Source: CAVVVS01 sp963751355 (GTDB taxonomy: Bacteria > Bacteroidota > Ignavibacteria > Ignavibacteriales > Ignavibacteriaceae). From it: a stretch of 64,000 nt of DNA. Positions 36,616-46,206 of the stretch are shown here, in pieces. The notes below the pieces were generated by a model that was not told where the DNA came from, did not search any database, and saw only the letters and a program-made list of their open reading frames with translations. Every line of letters starts with the position of its first letter. Position 1 is the first letter of the stretch. The position numbers and the translations under genes are program-made. The stretch lies in NCBI GenBank assembly GCA_963751355.1, contig CAVVVS010000111.1, positions 124,001 through 188,000 of the forward strand, in the 5' to 3' direction.

Positions 36616-37968
36616 TCAGTAAATCTTTTTCAACTTGGCACCATTAAAATAATGTAAAAGTATTTCATCAAACTGGTAGCCCTTTGCAGCCATAACTGCA
36701 CCGCCTATTTGACAAAATCCCACTCCGTGTCCCCACCCGGCACCGTAAAGTACAAATTTTTGCGGTACCCCATCTTTTATATCCGATTTTTCTACTACAA
36801 AAGCAGAGCTGTACAGATGCGATTTAGACAATGTTCTTCTTATCTCAAGTTCTTTTCCGATGACAAGTGTTCGTTTTGAACCGACTATTTTTAATTTGAT
36901 TAATCTTGAGGAGAAGCCGCGTTCTATCGGAATCAAATCTAGAATATCACCAAAATCAATACCGCTTTTTTCGAAAATTAATCCTTTTAATTGCTGTTGT
37001 AAATACTCAACTTTCCAACGGAAAAAATCAGTGGTTTCCTGGTCAAAATCCGGGAGAACCTGCGCAAGAATTTTCTTGTCCGAAGTGTTGCAAAAGGCGG
37101 ATGGATTTTCTTTTATCCATTTTACTGTATTATTTTCGTCAGAGAAATCGATGTTATAATTCTCCGGTTCAAATTTATAATCAAATACTGATGAAAGGTA
37201 TTTATATCGTATGGGCTCCCAAACGTTTTCAAAAGATTCCGTAATACCTCCGCAAGATTTAGAATAACGGGCATCGCAAATATTGTCACCGGCAGTCAGT
37301 ACTATTCCGCTTGTTTGTTTAATTGCTTGAAGGACAACATCGGTGAAGATTTTTGTCATTCCCTGGTATCTTTGGCAATGATCGTCGGCACACACATCAA
37401 ATAATAAATGATCCTCCCGGTCATACCATTTAATCTGTTCGGTATCGGTATTCATGGTATGGCTATATTGAGTCTTATCTTCTTTCAATACTTTTCTTTT
37501 TTCAATTTGGGCAAGCAGCCAACTTCGTGAAATAATGGCGTGAGCTTTTAATAAATGTAAAGAGCTTTTAGCATTCATTTCCGACGAGATTACGCTGGCA
37601 AGATAATCTTCTATTCCAATAATATTAATTGCAGTTATATTATCGCCGTCTATAATAAGTTTTAGCTTTCCCTTAAATCTTTGTTTTTCATCTCTTTCCC
37701 AGTGGAACTTTACACCTATAGTAACATCCTTCAATAGAAAAGATTCAAATGCCGGATCAGTCGGTTCGAAAAAGATTTCATCTGTAATTTCCAGACGATC
37801 TGCTCCGCTTGTACATATTATCCTGCCGCCGGATAATTCGGCAGAAAACCTACCGCTGAAAGTCTGCTTCATACCATAAGACTTAAAATCACCGTGTAAT
37901 TCAAAATCGATTTTACGCCGTGTTAAAATTCCTACGTTAATTTCGGGTTCATGATTAAAACTCAGCAT
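36616..37968 (-). CDS. SpoIID/LytB-domain protein without export signal
   Basis: SpoIID-family domain protein. In spore formers SpoIID is a lytic transglycosylase acting on peptidoglycan. Seen here: the catalytic-type segment VISSEMNAKSSLHLLKAHAII with E130, then DARYSKSCGGITESFENVW and the C-terminal GWGHGVGFCQIGGAVMAAKGY. All are family hallmarks. The N-terminus (MLSFNHEPEINVGILTRRK) has no signal peptide or helix, so as written the protein is cytoplasmic. 450 residues with an insert before the C-terminal block. Such proteins occur in Bacteroidota next to DUF4922 genes. Here it pairs with GT4, with DUF4922 4 kb away. Function outside sporulation is unknown. Confidence 0.85.
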   Translation of the reverse strand: MLSFNHEPEINVGILTRRKIDFELHGDFKSYGMKQTFSGRFSAELSGGRIICTSGADRLEITDEIFFEPTDPAFESFLLKDVTIGVKFHWERDEKQRFKGKLKLIIDGDNITAINIIGIEDYLASVISSEMNAKSSLHLLKAHAIISRSWLLAQIEKRKVLKEDKTQYSHTMNTDTEQIKWYDREDHLLFDVCADDHCQRYQGMTKIFTDVVLQAIKQTSGIVLTAGDNICDARYSKSCGGITESFENVWEPIRYKYLSSVFDYKFEPENYNIDFSDENNTVKWIKENPSAFCNTSDKKILAQVLPDFDQETTDFFRWKVEYLQQQLKGLIFEKSGIDFGDILDLIPIERGFSSRLIKLKIVGSKRTLVIGKELEIRRTLSKSHLYSSAFVVEKSDIKDGVPQKFVLYGAGWGHGVGFCQIGGAVMAAKGYQFDEILLHYFNGAKLKKIY

Positions 37969-38140
37969 TATGCTATTATTTGTTTATTAAAAAATTACAC
38001 TGAAATTAAGTCCAAATATAATCATTAACTATGATAAAATATAAGATATTTCACCGGTACCATAATTAGTATATTTATATTTTTCTTTTTAAGTTAGCAT
38101 AAATTTTTATTATTTAATAATAACGACTTTCCGGAACGTT

Positions 38141-39064
38141 ATGAAAAAACAACAGACAAAAACAGTCAATATAATTGGATTTCCTATTGATTTAGGGGCG
38201 GATAGAAGGGGAGTAGATATGGGACCTTCGGCAATACGAATTGCCGGTATAAAAGAAAAGCTGGAACGTTTGGGTTATAAAATAATCGATAGTGGTGATA
38301 TTTTTGTGCAAATAATGGAAAGGCAAAAAGTAACCAATCCAAAGTTGAAGTATTTAAATGAAATACTTAAAACATCGAAAACACTTGCCGGTAAAGTGGA
38401 AAAAGTTCTCGAAAGAGAACAATTCCCGCTTTGCATCGGAGGTGATCATTCTATGGCTCTCGGCAGTATTGCCGGTATTTCAGCTCACTGCAGAAAACAC
38501 CGGAAAAAACTTGGTGTAATATGGATTGATGCACACGCCGATATGAATACTGAAAACACTACCCCTTCCGGAAACATCCACGGAATGCCTATGGCTGCGG
38601 CCGTGGGTTTAGGAAACGAACAATTAGTAAATTTATACGGATTTAGCCCGAAAGTAAAGCCCGAAAATTGTGCGTTAATAGGAGTAAGAAGCATAGATCC
38701 TCTTGAAAGGTTAAGTATTAAAAGTATCAATCTTTCTGTGTATACTATGTCGGATGTCGATAAACTCGGAATTCATAGGATAATATCCAGGGTACTTAAA
38801 CATTTTAAAGAAAAAGTGGATCACATACATGTGAGCTTTGATGTCGACAGCGTTGATCCGGAAGTTGCTCCGGGGGTAGGAACACCGGTGCGCGGAGGAT
38901 TAAGTTACCGGGAAACCCACCTTTTAATGGAATCCATTGCTGAATGCGGGTGCATGGATTCTTTGGAAGTTACGGAAGTAAACCCAATTCTGGACAGCAA
39001 AAATAAGACTGCCAGATTTGTTACCGATGTTGTTGCGTCCGTTATGGGACAAAGAATTTTATAA
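38141..39064 (+). CDS. rocF: Arginase family protein (arginine to ornithine and urea)
   Basis: Manganese ureohydrolase. All six metal ligands of arginase are present: H103 (GGDHSMALGS), D130, H132 and D134 (WIDAHADMNT), and D234 and D236 (SFDVDSVDPEVAPG). Substrate-loop residues TPSGNIHGMP follow the arginase pattern (rather than agmatinase). 307 residues is the arginase size. Together with pruA in this window it would feed arginine carbon toward glutamate, but ornithine aminotransferase is not here. Single gene. Confidence 0.93.
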   Translation: MKKQQTKTVNIIGFPIDLGADRRGVDMGPSAIRIAGIKEKLERLGYKIIDSGDIFVQIMERQKVTNPKLKYLNEILKTSKTLAGKVEKVLEREQFPLCIGGDHSMALGSIAGISAHCRKHRKKLGVIWIDAHADMNTENTTPSGNIHGMPMAAAVGLGNEQLVNLYGFSPKVKPENCALIGVRSIDPLERLSIKSINLSVYTMSDVDKLGIHRIISRVLKHFKEKVDHIHVSFDVDSVDPEVAPGVGTPVRGGLSYRETHLLMESIAECGCMDSLEVTEVNPILDSKNKTARFVTDVVASVMGQRIL

Positions 39065-39324
39065 TTTCACACAAACTTTATTTGAAACCGTGTGTTGTCG
39101 CAAATCAGCATTGATTTTATTTAAACAGCATTTATAGTTTCAAAAATTATAATTGAGAAACATCTTTTAGTAATTTTGGTATCTAGGCTATAGAGTTTCT
39201 GTAAAATAAATATTTTACTCTATTATCATTTCAACCAAAGGGAGAAATCTCACACGAAATGACAAATAAACTATATTGCAGAAAATCTTATATTTAAAAA
39301 ATTAAAATAAGAATATTAAGTTAA

Positions 39325-39846
39325 TTGGAAAAACATCAACCTTTAATCACTTATCTTTTATCCTTTATAGCATTTGCAATATTACTAAATCTATTTGGTA
39401 TAATAGATTTTGCAAATAGTGAAATTTTGGGCTATGCACTACTCTTTTATGGGATAAGTTCGGTATATATTTCATTCGAAGAAGAGCTCAAAATTTTTCT
39501 GTTTACAGGGTCAACTGCGTTTTTAACCGGAGTGCTACTAATTATTATCAATTATTTTAATTTTTTCGATATTACCGAGATAATTGTACCTGCTCTGTTA
39601 TTTATATTAGGGATAGATTTTTTAATGCTATACATCAGTGACAAATCCTATTTACTCGGTCTCCTAATCTCGATTGTTTTTATAGTACTCGGAATGATAC
39701 TTACAATTAAACATGGCTCATTCAAGATTTTACATTTTTTAGAAGCGATAGTTGCTGTTTTTAAAATTTACTGGCCCATTATTATCGCTGCCTTAGTTGT
39801 GCTTTTTGTGATAAGTAAAAGCAGTAAAAAGGAGAGGGATAAATAA
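39325..39846 (+). CDS. Membrane protein with LiaI/LiaF-like transmembrane region
   Basis: 173 residues with five helices, no large soluble domain. A TAA lies directly before the TTG at 39325, so TTG is the only start that keeps the first helix (PLITYLLSFIAFAILLNLFGIID). The closing segment IVAVFKIYWPIIIAALVVLFVIS, with its W-P-(I/L) in the last helix, resembles the transmembrane part of LiaF/DUF5668 proteins linked to envelope stress responses. It lacks the C-terminal LiaF domain. It converges on the anti-sigma gene, 14 bp apart. Confidence 0.65.
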   Translation: MEKHQPLITYLLSFIAFAILLNLFGIIDFANSEILGYALLFYGISSVYISFEEELKIFLFTGSTAFLTGVLLIIINYFNFFDITEIIVPALLFILGIDFLMLYISDKSYLLGLLISIVFIVLGMILTIKHGSFKILHFLEAIVAVFKIYWPIIIAALVVLFVISKSSKKERDK

Positions 39847-39860
39847 TTTTGGTTAAAAAA

Positions 39861-41123
39861 TTACTTTAACTCCCCGCTTAAGTAAATATTTTTACTCGGG
39901 GATTGAGAACCGGTGGAAGGTTCTTCGGTGAGTATAAATTTAGTCCCATTTCTATTCGACAGTTCTGGAATTGGAAACGGATAGTATTGCCGATCACTAT
40001 TTGGATTAAAAACACCTAATGAAACATAACCGCCTTTTACTGCCACCCATAGTTGGAATGCCCTGTTCATTCCGATTTGCGGCATCTTATCAATTTGTAA
40101 GAAACCTTTTCCTGCATTAAGGCTCATAATCAATTTACCGTAGCTATCAGGACTCTTTCCTGTTGCCGTTAAATTAACTATACTAACATCCTTCGCAGTT
40201 AAGAGATCTTGAAATTCTTGATTAAGAGTTGCCTTTTGGGATAAACTTGAAAGTTGACGGTTCAAATTATTAATATCTGTTCTATATGCTTTAACATTTG
40301 ATGACACCGTGAAATAAACTGCCGCTAACCCGAATAATAAAATGATAATTATTAATATATAAACAACAGAACTTCTTGAACTTTGTCGTTTTTTCTTGGG
40401 TGGATCTTGCGTCCGTTTCAGTTTGGATTTTTCCCTTCGTGAAATAGGAGGCAGTACAGTTTCTTTTTTTTCAGAAGCATCCTCATAATTTTTTACATTG
40501 TTGTCAAATTCGGTTGGATCGGATTTTATTTCGCTCTCAGGTTGGTCCTTCTTGTTCCACTCAGTATAATTAGGTTCTCGTCCCCTAATCTGCGTTTCCT
40601 GGTGAGGTCTAAAATATCCCGAAGTTTTCCTTCGGGGTGTTACTACTTCAAATTCTTCCGTTTTTGTTTTTAAACTTTCGGTTTCAATGTTTTCATCGTC
40701 TTCGAGGGAAATTTCATTCTTCTTAGGCGTAGAAGCCGGAGATGGTTCTTCGGTTTGGATTACTGAATCTGCATGGTCTTCATCGTTAGAGTTAGGTGTA
40801 AAGTTATTTGATGGTTCAGAGTTTGATTCAGTAATTTCATTACCTGCCGGTTCAGCATTAATTTCCGCAGTTTTTTTAGCTCTAACCTGGTCTTTAATAC
40901 GGTATAATTTTCTTGCAACTTTATCTTTCAAACTGGGAGCAGGAGTTTCAATTTCTAATATAGAAGGAAGCAGGGAAACCAGGCTTTGATATTCACCTAA
41001 TTCATGCCAAAGATATTCTCCTCCCGAAAGTAAATATTCCGTTAATTTAGTGGATTCTTCATCATCCAAACAACCTATTGCGTAGGCGTGAAGCAAATCT
41101 TTAAAGTTGTTTAAATCTTCCAT
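39861..41123 (-). CDS. Anti-sigma factor with RskA C-terminal domain
   Basis: Membrane anti-sigma factor for the ECF sigma gene upstream. The N-terminal part (LLHAYAIGCLDDEESTKLTEYLLSG) is the sigma-binding anti-sigma-K-type helix bundle without a zinc motif. A charged, Pro/Ser/Glu-rich region of about 170 residues follows, then one helix at about 252-274 (VVYILIIIILLFGLAAVYF). The outer C-terminal RskA domain contains QIGMNRAFQLWVAVKGGYVSLGVFNP and TEEPSTGSQSP. 420 residues is much longer than mycobacterial RskA (about 230) because of the linker. Its ATG overlaps the sigma stop by one base (TAATG), so translation is coupled. Confidence 0.88.
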   Translation of the reverse strand: MEDLNNFKDLLHAYAIGCLDDEESTKLTEYLLSGGEYLWHELGEYQSLVSLLPSILEIETPAPSLKDKVARKLYRIKDQVRAKKTAEINAEPAGNEITESNSEPSNNFTPNSNDEDHADSVIQTEEPSPASTPKKNEISLEDDENIETESLKTKTEEFEVVTPRRKTSGYFRPHQETQIRGREPNYTEWNKKDQPESEIKSDPTEFDNNVKNYEDASEKKETVLPPISRREKSKLKRTQDPPKKKRQSSRSSVVYILIIIILLFGLAAVYFTVSSNVKAYRTDINNLNRQLSSLSQKATLNQEFQDLLTAKDVSIVNLTATGKSPDSYGKLIMSLNAGKGFLQIDKMPQIGMNRAFQLWVAVKGGYVSLGVFNPNSDRQYYPFPIPELSNRNGTKFILTEEPSTGSQSPSKNIYLSGELK

Positions 41124-41692
41124 TAAATTTCCCCTTTCAAAAGGTGATCTTTCAAGTTTACGAGTGCTACCTTTATTTTCGATTTCACCGTTGGCAAAGG
41201 GATATTCAATTTTTGTGCAATCTCGCTGTGGGTTAGGCCCTCATAGTACGCAAGGTAAATGACATATTTTTGTGCGTCTGTCAATTTATTTAATGCATCT
41301 TCAAAACTATCCTTTACATTAAGTACAGTTTTTAAATCTAAAGGATCGATCTCAGGTGATAAATGAGGAACTATATATTTGTTCTCAAATTCCTCCGTAT
41401 ATTCAGGTAAATCTCCGGACGATCTTGAACGATTTAAGGTATCAACCGCTTTATTTCTGGCTAAAGTTATCAACCATGTATAAACATTATTCGTAACCGT
41501 GTCGAAATAATTTACTTTACGCCAGATAATAACAAAAACTTCAGCCAATACCTCTTCGGCAACCGTTGAATCAGTAACAATTTTCTTTATTAAGGTGTAT
41601 AATAAGGAAGAATAACGGTTATACAAAGTCTCTAGAGATTTCGAATCGTAAGAGGTAACCCGCTGTATCAGTTCACTATCACTTGAAGGCAT
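41123..41692 (-). CDS. ECF RNA polymerase sigma factor (SigK-like)
   Basis: Extracytoplasmic-function sigma factor with region 2 (ETLYNRYSSLLYTLIKKIVTDSTVAEEVLAEVFVIIWRK, then YTWLITLARNKAVDTLNR) and region 4 (LTDAQKYVIYLAYYEGLTHSEIAQKLNIPLPTVKSKIKVAL, helix-turn-helix). I chose ATG 41692 (MPSSDSELIQRV); an in-frame TTG four codons upstream is possible. 189 residues. Downstream is its anti-sigma, so the pair forms a membrane-signal switch. A promoter with ATTG/TACCTTTG layout lies at 41741-41772. The regulon is unknown. Confidence 0.92.
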   Translation of the reverse strand: MPSSDSELIQRVTSYDSKSLETLYNRYSSLLYTLIKKIVTDSTVAEEVLAEVFVIIWRKVNYFDTVTNNVYTWLITLARNKAVDTLNRSRSSGDLPEYTEEFENKYIVPHLSPEIDPLDLKTVLNVKDSFEDALNKLTDAQKYVIYLAYYEGLTHSEIAQKLNIPLPTVKSKIKVALVNLKDHLLKGEI

Positions 41693-41740
41693 ATTTGCAC
41701 CCAAATTAGGTCACAATTGTTTTGAATAATTTTTTATGTA

Positions 41741-41772
41741 CAAAGGTAAAATTAAGAAGGTTAAAAATCAAT
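41741..41772 (-). promoter_or_regulatory. Bacteroidota-type promoter of the sigma/anti-sigma operon
   Basis: On the minus strand, ATTG (41772-41769), 20 bp, then TACCTTTG (41748-41741). This is a full TAnnTTTG element with a one-mismatch -33 box. Predicted transcription start near 41734 gives a leader of about 42 bases. Confidence 0.5.
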
Positions 41773-42045
41773 CATATTTAATCTTAAATTGTAGTAATTA
41801 TTTGGTATTTGTTAAATTACAGATATAACGTTCTTCTGATTGTCTTTTTTTGAATTTACATGTTTTTGTCGTTTATGCTAAAATAAATTTATATTTTCTA
41901 TTTTTATGTAAATAAATATAATAGGGAGAGTTTTTCGATCATCTCCTAGTAATTAGTTTAAGTTTAATGAATCTTTGTAATTTTAGTCTAATTGATATTA
42001 TGTGTCATTAATTTTGAAATTAAAAATCACTTATTTATTAGTATA
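41773..42045. other. Divergent intergenic DNA between the sigma operon and alaS
   Basis: The central part of a 415-bp gap. AT-rich, no reading frame or hairpin noticed. Promoters for both sides are placed at its ends. Confidence 0.5.
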
Positions 42046-42076
42046 TTTATGATTTAGTGTGAAATTGTTATTTTTG
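42046..42076 (+). promoter_or_regulatory. Bacteroidota-type promoter of alaS
   Basis: TTTA (42046-42049), 19 bp, then TATTTTTG (42069-42076). One mismatch in the -33 box, full -7 match. It lies 31 bp before the ATG, so the leader is too short for a T-box. Confidence 0.5.
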
Positions 42077-42107
42077 CAACTTAAAATTTTAATTAAGACG
42101 GGATACA

Positions 42108-44696
42108 ATGACTTCAAACGAAATTAGACAACAATTTTTAGATTTTTTTAAAAATAAAGAGCATCGAATAGTACACAGTTCACCGGTAGTCCCTTTCGAA
42201 GATCCTACTTTACTATTCACTAATGCAGGAATGAACCAGTTCAAAGATGTTTTTTTGGGGCAGGGTTCCAGAGAATATAAAAGAGCCGCAGATACTCAAA
42301 AATGTATAAGAGTCAGCGGAAAACACAACGACCTGGAGGAAGTTGGAAGGGATACTTATCATCATACTTTCTTCGAAATGCTCGGCAACTGGTCATTTGG
42401 CGATTATTATAAACCTGAAGCTATTGAATGGGCTTGGGATCTTTTAACTGAAGTTTGGAAACTTCCCAAGGAAAGATTGTGGGCTACCGTATACCGGGAC
42501 GATGATGAAGCGTTTGAGATTTGGAAATCAAGAACAGATATAAATCACGATCATATCCTTAGGTTCGACGAGAAAGATAATTTTTGGGAAATGGGGGAAA
42601 CAGGCCCCTGCGGACCGTGTTCCGAAATTCATATTAATTTGAGCGATGATTATAATAATCCAAAATTTGTAAATGCCGGTGTACCGGAATGCATTGAAAT
42701 TTGGAACCTGGTTTTTATACAATACAACCGGGATGAATCTGGAGAGCTTCACGAGCTGCCTGCAAAACATGTTGATACCGGAATGGGATTCGAAAGAGTG
42801 TGTGCTGTTCTGCAAAATAAAAGTTCCAATTATGACACAGATATATTTACACCGCTTATTAATGAAGTAGCAAATATATCTGGGATTAAATATGAAAAAC
42901 CCGAACATCAAGTCCCGATGCGTGTTATTGCCGATCATATTCGTGCATTAACGTTTGCTGTAACCGACGGTGCTGTTCCGGGAAATGACGGACGCGGTTA
43001 TGTACTTAGAAGAATTTTAAGAAGGGCAGCCCGATACGGACGAAAATTAAATTTAAACGAACCTTTTCTTTATAAGCTGGTCGACGTATTGGTAGAAACA
43101 ATGTCCGGTGTTTTTCCTGAAATAAATGAAAAGCAGGAATATGTAAAAAAAGTGATTAAGGGTGAAGAAGAAAGTTTTAACGCAACACTCGACAGAGGAA
43201 TAGAATTATTCGAAGATTTGATTAAAGGACTGTCTAAATCAGAAGCTAAAATCATTCCCGGTGAAGATGTTTTTAAATTATATGATACTTTTGGATTCCC
43301 TGTAGATTTAACTAACATAATGGCGATGGAAAAAGGATTTGAAATCGACGAAAAAGGTTTCAACGAATTAATGGAAGAACAGAAAGAAAGGGCCAGGGAA
43401 GCATCTAAAGATAAATTTGCTTCGATTAACCTGCTAGAAAATGATCTTGTCAAATTTGAACTCAAGTCGGATGCTGAGACCAGTTTTACCGGGTATGATG
43501 AATTTAAATCAGAAGCAGAAATTATCGGACACAAAAAAGAAGACGGAAATGATTTTGTAATATTGGACAAGTCGCCATTTTATGTTGAAGCGGGCGGGCA
43601 GATAGATGATACCGGTCAGTTAATTATTAACAGCGATTCCCTCAAAGTTGTAGATGTTGCAAAGATTGAGGATAAAACTGTACATGTAATTGAGAACAAT
43701 GCAAATAAAATAATCGTCCCCGGCACAAAGGTAGTTGCACATGTCGATGAAGACAGAAGATGGGATATTATGCGTAATCATTCTGCTACTCATTTTCTTG
43801 ATGCGGCATTAAGAAAAATTTTAGGTACACATGTACATCAGGCCGGTTCATATGTGGGTCCCGATAGACTGCGTTTTGACTTTACCCATTTTGCAAAGCT
43901 AAGTGACAACGAAATTAAAGATATTGAAGCTTTAGTCAATGAGCAATTGAGAAGAAATTTACTCTTGATACATCATCGTAATGTTCCTTTCGAAGAAGCA
44001 AAAAAAATGGGGGCACTTATGTTTTTCGGGGATAAATACGGCGATTTTGTAAATGTAGTTCAGTTCGGTGATTTCACCATGGAATTTTGCGGCGGTACGC
44101 ATGTTAAAAATTCTTCACAAATCGGCTTGTTCAAAATAATCAACGAATCTTCAATTTCCAGCGGTGTAAGAAGAATTGAGGCCGTTACCGGGCTCGGTGT
44201 TGAAAATTATATTTACAGCCAGATATCTCATCTAAAAAAATATGATGAAAAAATTGCAGAACTGCTCGAAGAGAAAAAGAAACTTGAAAAGGAGATTGCA
44301 GGGTTCAAATTAAAAGAAAAACTTGGGGAAGTAGTTTCCGTACTTTCGAATTATAAGGAATTAAACGGGATAAAGGTTTATAAGTCGAAGGTAAATGTGG
44401 AAAATATGGATCAATTAAAAAGCTTCGGCGATGAAATGAGGAATAAAATTAAACAGGGAATCGGAGTTTTATTTTCGGAACTAGATGGTAAAGTTGGAAT
44501 CGTATGTGTGGTTTCGGATGATCTGATAAAGGAGAAAAAACTAAGTGCAGGGAAAATTGTGGGTGAACTTGCGAAGCTAGTCGGCGGTGGCGGTGGCGGA
44601 CGTCCTCATCTTGCTACCGCAGGCGGAAAAGACGTTTCTAAAATTCCAAATGCTTTGGAGAATGTGGAATCGGTGATTTTGAAGTTATTGGGATAA
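42108..44696 (+). CDS. alaS: Alanyl-tRNA synthetase
   Basis: Class II synthetase charging tRNA-Ala. The N-terminal catalytic domain starts TSNEIRQQFLDFFKNKEHRIVHSSPVVP, with TNAGMNQFKDVFLG (motif 1/2 region) and VLRRILRRAARYGR after DGRGY (motif 3 region). The editing domain has HSATHFLDAALRKILG and FCGGTHV, the zinc/editing motifs that clear Ser-tRNA-Ala. A C-terminal coiled coil (EKIAELLEEKKKLEKEIAG) leads to the glycine-rich C-Ala end GGGGGGRPHLATAGGKD. 862 residues, full length. Promoter at 42046-42076. Confidence 0.97.
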   Translation: MTSNEIRQQFLDFFKNKEHRIVHSSPVVPFEDPTLLFTNAGMNQFKDVFLGQGSREYKRAADTQKCIRVSGKHNDLEEVGRDTYHHTFFEMLGNWSFGDYYKPEAIEWAWDLLTEVWKLPKERLWATVYRDDDEAFEIWKSRTDINHDHILRFDEKDNFWEMGETGPCGPCSEIHINLSDDYNNPKFVNAGVPECIEIWNLVFIQYNRDESGELHELPAKHVDTGMGFERVCAVLQNKSSNYDTDIFTPLINEVANISGIKYEKPEHQVPMRVIADHIRALTFAVTDGAVPGNDGRGYVLRRILRRAARYGRKLNLNEPFLYKLVDVLVETMSGVFPEINEKQEYVKKVIKGEEESFNATLDRGIELFEDLIKGLSKSEAKIIPGEDVFKLYDTFGFPVDLTNIMAMEKGFEIDEKGFNELMEEQKERAREASKDKFASINLLENDLVKFELKSDAETSFTGYDEFKSEAEIIGHKKEDGNDFVILDKSPFYVEAGGQIDDTGQLIINSDSLKVVDVAKIEDKTVHVIENNANKIIVPGTKVVAHVDEDRRWDIMRNHSATHFLDAALRKILGTHVHQAGSYVGPDRLRFDFTHFAKLSDNEIKDIEALVNEQLRRNLLLIHHRNVPFEEAKKMGALMFFGDKYGDFVNVVQFGDFTMEFCGGTHVKNSSQIGLFKIINESSISSGVRRIEAVTGLGVENYIYSQISHLKKYDEKIAELLEEKKKLEKEIAGFKLKEKLGEVVSVLSNYKELNGIKVYKSKVNVENMDQLKSFGDEMRNKIKQGIGVLFSELDGKVGIVCVVSDDLIKEKKLSAGKIVGELAKLVGGGGGGRPHLATAGGKDVSKIPNALENVESVILKLLG

Positions 44697-44705
44697 AATT
44701 CGCTA

Positions 44706-44734
44706 CATGAAATATAGGTGATCTTTATTTCATG
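44706..44734 (+). terminator. Possible hairpin terminator after alaS
   Basis: CATGAAATA (44706-44714) pairs with TATTTCATG (44726-44734) around an 11-base loop, 9 bp after the alaS stop. The stem is AT-rich and no T-run follows, so termination would be weak. Confidence 0.4.
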
Positions 44735-44856
44735 AATAAATTCGGTAAATAATTTTCTTAACGACAAAGCAATTTCTCATATCAATTTTATAAATTTTTG
44801 GTCTTGGAATAATACAATTATTTAATTGTATATTAATGTAATTTTTGAACAACAAA

Positions 44857-46206
44857 ATGACTAAAACCAAAATAAAATTTGTCTGTTCCAACTGCGGATA
44901 TGAATCGCTTAAATGGCTCGGTAAATGTCCGGAGTGTGATTCCTGGAATTCCTTCACGGAAGAAATTATAGAAACCGGGAAGAAAAAAATCACTCAGTAC
45001 AAAGGCAGTATCCCGTTTAAAAAAATTAATGAGATTTCGGCATCTGAAGAGGATAGAATAAAAACCGGGATAACCGAATTTGACAGGGTACTTGGCGGAG
45101 GCTTAATGCCGGGTTCTGTTATCTTGCTTGGGGGCGATCCGGGAATTGGAAAATCTACACTGGCAATGCAATGTGCGTCGAATATAAAAGATAAGGTTTT
45201 ATATGTAACGGGTGAGGAATCGGAGAAACAAATTAAACTTCGAGCAAACCGCCTAAAAATAAAAACCGAAAATTTTTATATACTTACCGAGACCGATCTA
45301 GACCCCATCATTGCAGCAGTAAATGAGCTCACACCTTCTGTTGTTATAATAGATTCCATTCAGACTATGCACCGGAATGAACTTGAAAATTCACCCGGTT
45401 CAATTACACAGATCCGCGAATGTACATCTTTACTGATGGAACATGCAAAGAAAAATCATTTTTGTGTAATAATAATCGGACACGTAACAAAGGAAGGGAT
45501 GATAGCAGGTCCGAAAATTCTTGAACATATAGTAGATACGGTAATCCAGTTTGAAGGTGAATCCCATCATGCATTCAGAATTCTTCGGGCACAAAAAAAC
45601 CGTTTTGGTAGCACAAATGAGATAGGCGTTTTTGAAATGCACGAAAGAGGGCTTGCTGAAGTTAAAAATCCCAGTGAGCTTTTTTTAAGCGAAAGAGACA
45701 GAGGTTCGTCCGGTTCCGTGGTTACATCGAGCATGGAGGGAACCAGACCGATTTTACTGGAAGTACAGGCATTAGTCACCCCGTCCAATTTCGGATATCC
45801 GCAAAGAGTAACAACCGGTTTCGATCAAAGACGTTTATCGATATTGTTAGCAGTACTTGAAAAAAGAGGAAACTTAAGACTCTCCGCCAATAATGTTTTT
45901 ATTAATATGGCAGGCGGAGTGAAAATAGATGAGCCTGCTGTCGATCTGGCTGTTTGCTCAAGTATTGCCTCAAGTCTTCTTGATAACGCTGTGGATAATA
46001 ACTCAATAGTAATAGGCGAGGTTGGACTCGGGGGTGAAATTAGAAGTGTTAATCAAATTGAAAAACGTATAAAAGAGGCCGAAAAGTTAGGTTTTAAAAA
46101 TATGGTTTTACCGAAAAATAATTTGAAGGGATTAAATAAAAACGTTACTATAAATTTATTTGGCGTTGAAAATATTCATGAAGCATTAAAGCTCATCCTG
46201 AAATAA
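44857..46206 (+). CDS. radA: RadA DNA repair / branch-migration ATPase
   Basis: RecA-like helicase acting on recombination intermediates. The order of motifs is complete: a C4 zinc finger (CSNCGYESLKWLGKCPECDSW), Walker A GGDPGIGKST, Walker B VVIIDSIQ, the RadA-specific KNRFGSTNEIG, and a Lon-like C-terminal domain (RLSILLAVLEKRGNLRLS, GEVGLGGEIRSV). I chose ATG 44857 (MTKTKIKFVC), which matches the normal N-terminus; an in-frame TTG lies 12 bp upstream. About 449 residues. Single gene. Confidence 0.95.
   Translation: MTKTKIKFVCSNCGYESLKWLGKCPECDSWNSFTEEIIETGKKKITQYKGSIPFKKINEISASEEDRIKTGITEFDRVLGGGLMPGSVILLGGDPGIGKSTLAMQCASNIKDKVLYVTGEESEKQIKLRANRLKIKTENFYILTETDLDPIIAAVNELTPSVVIIDSIQTMHRNELENSPGSITQIRECTSLLMEHAKKNHFCVIIIGHVTKEGMIAGPKILEHIVDTVIQFEGESHHAFRILRAQKNRFGSTNEIGVFEMHERGLAEVKNPSELFLSERDRGSSGSVVTSSMEGTRPILLEVQALVTPSNFGYPQRVTTGFDQRRLSILLAVLEKRGNLRLSANNVFINMAGGVKIDEPAVDLAVCSSIASSLLDNAVDNNSIVIGEVGLGGEIRSVNQIEKRIKEAEKLGFKNMVLPKNNLKGLNKNVTINLFGVENIHEALKLILK

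Noticed and set aside
43070..43570. 166-codon minus-strand frame opposite alaS
   Set aside because: Serine/isoleucine-rich shadow of the alaS reading frame; alaS is certain here.
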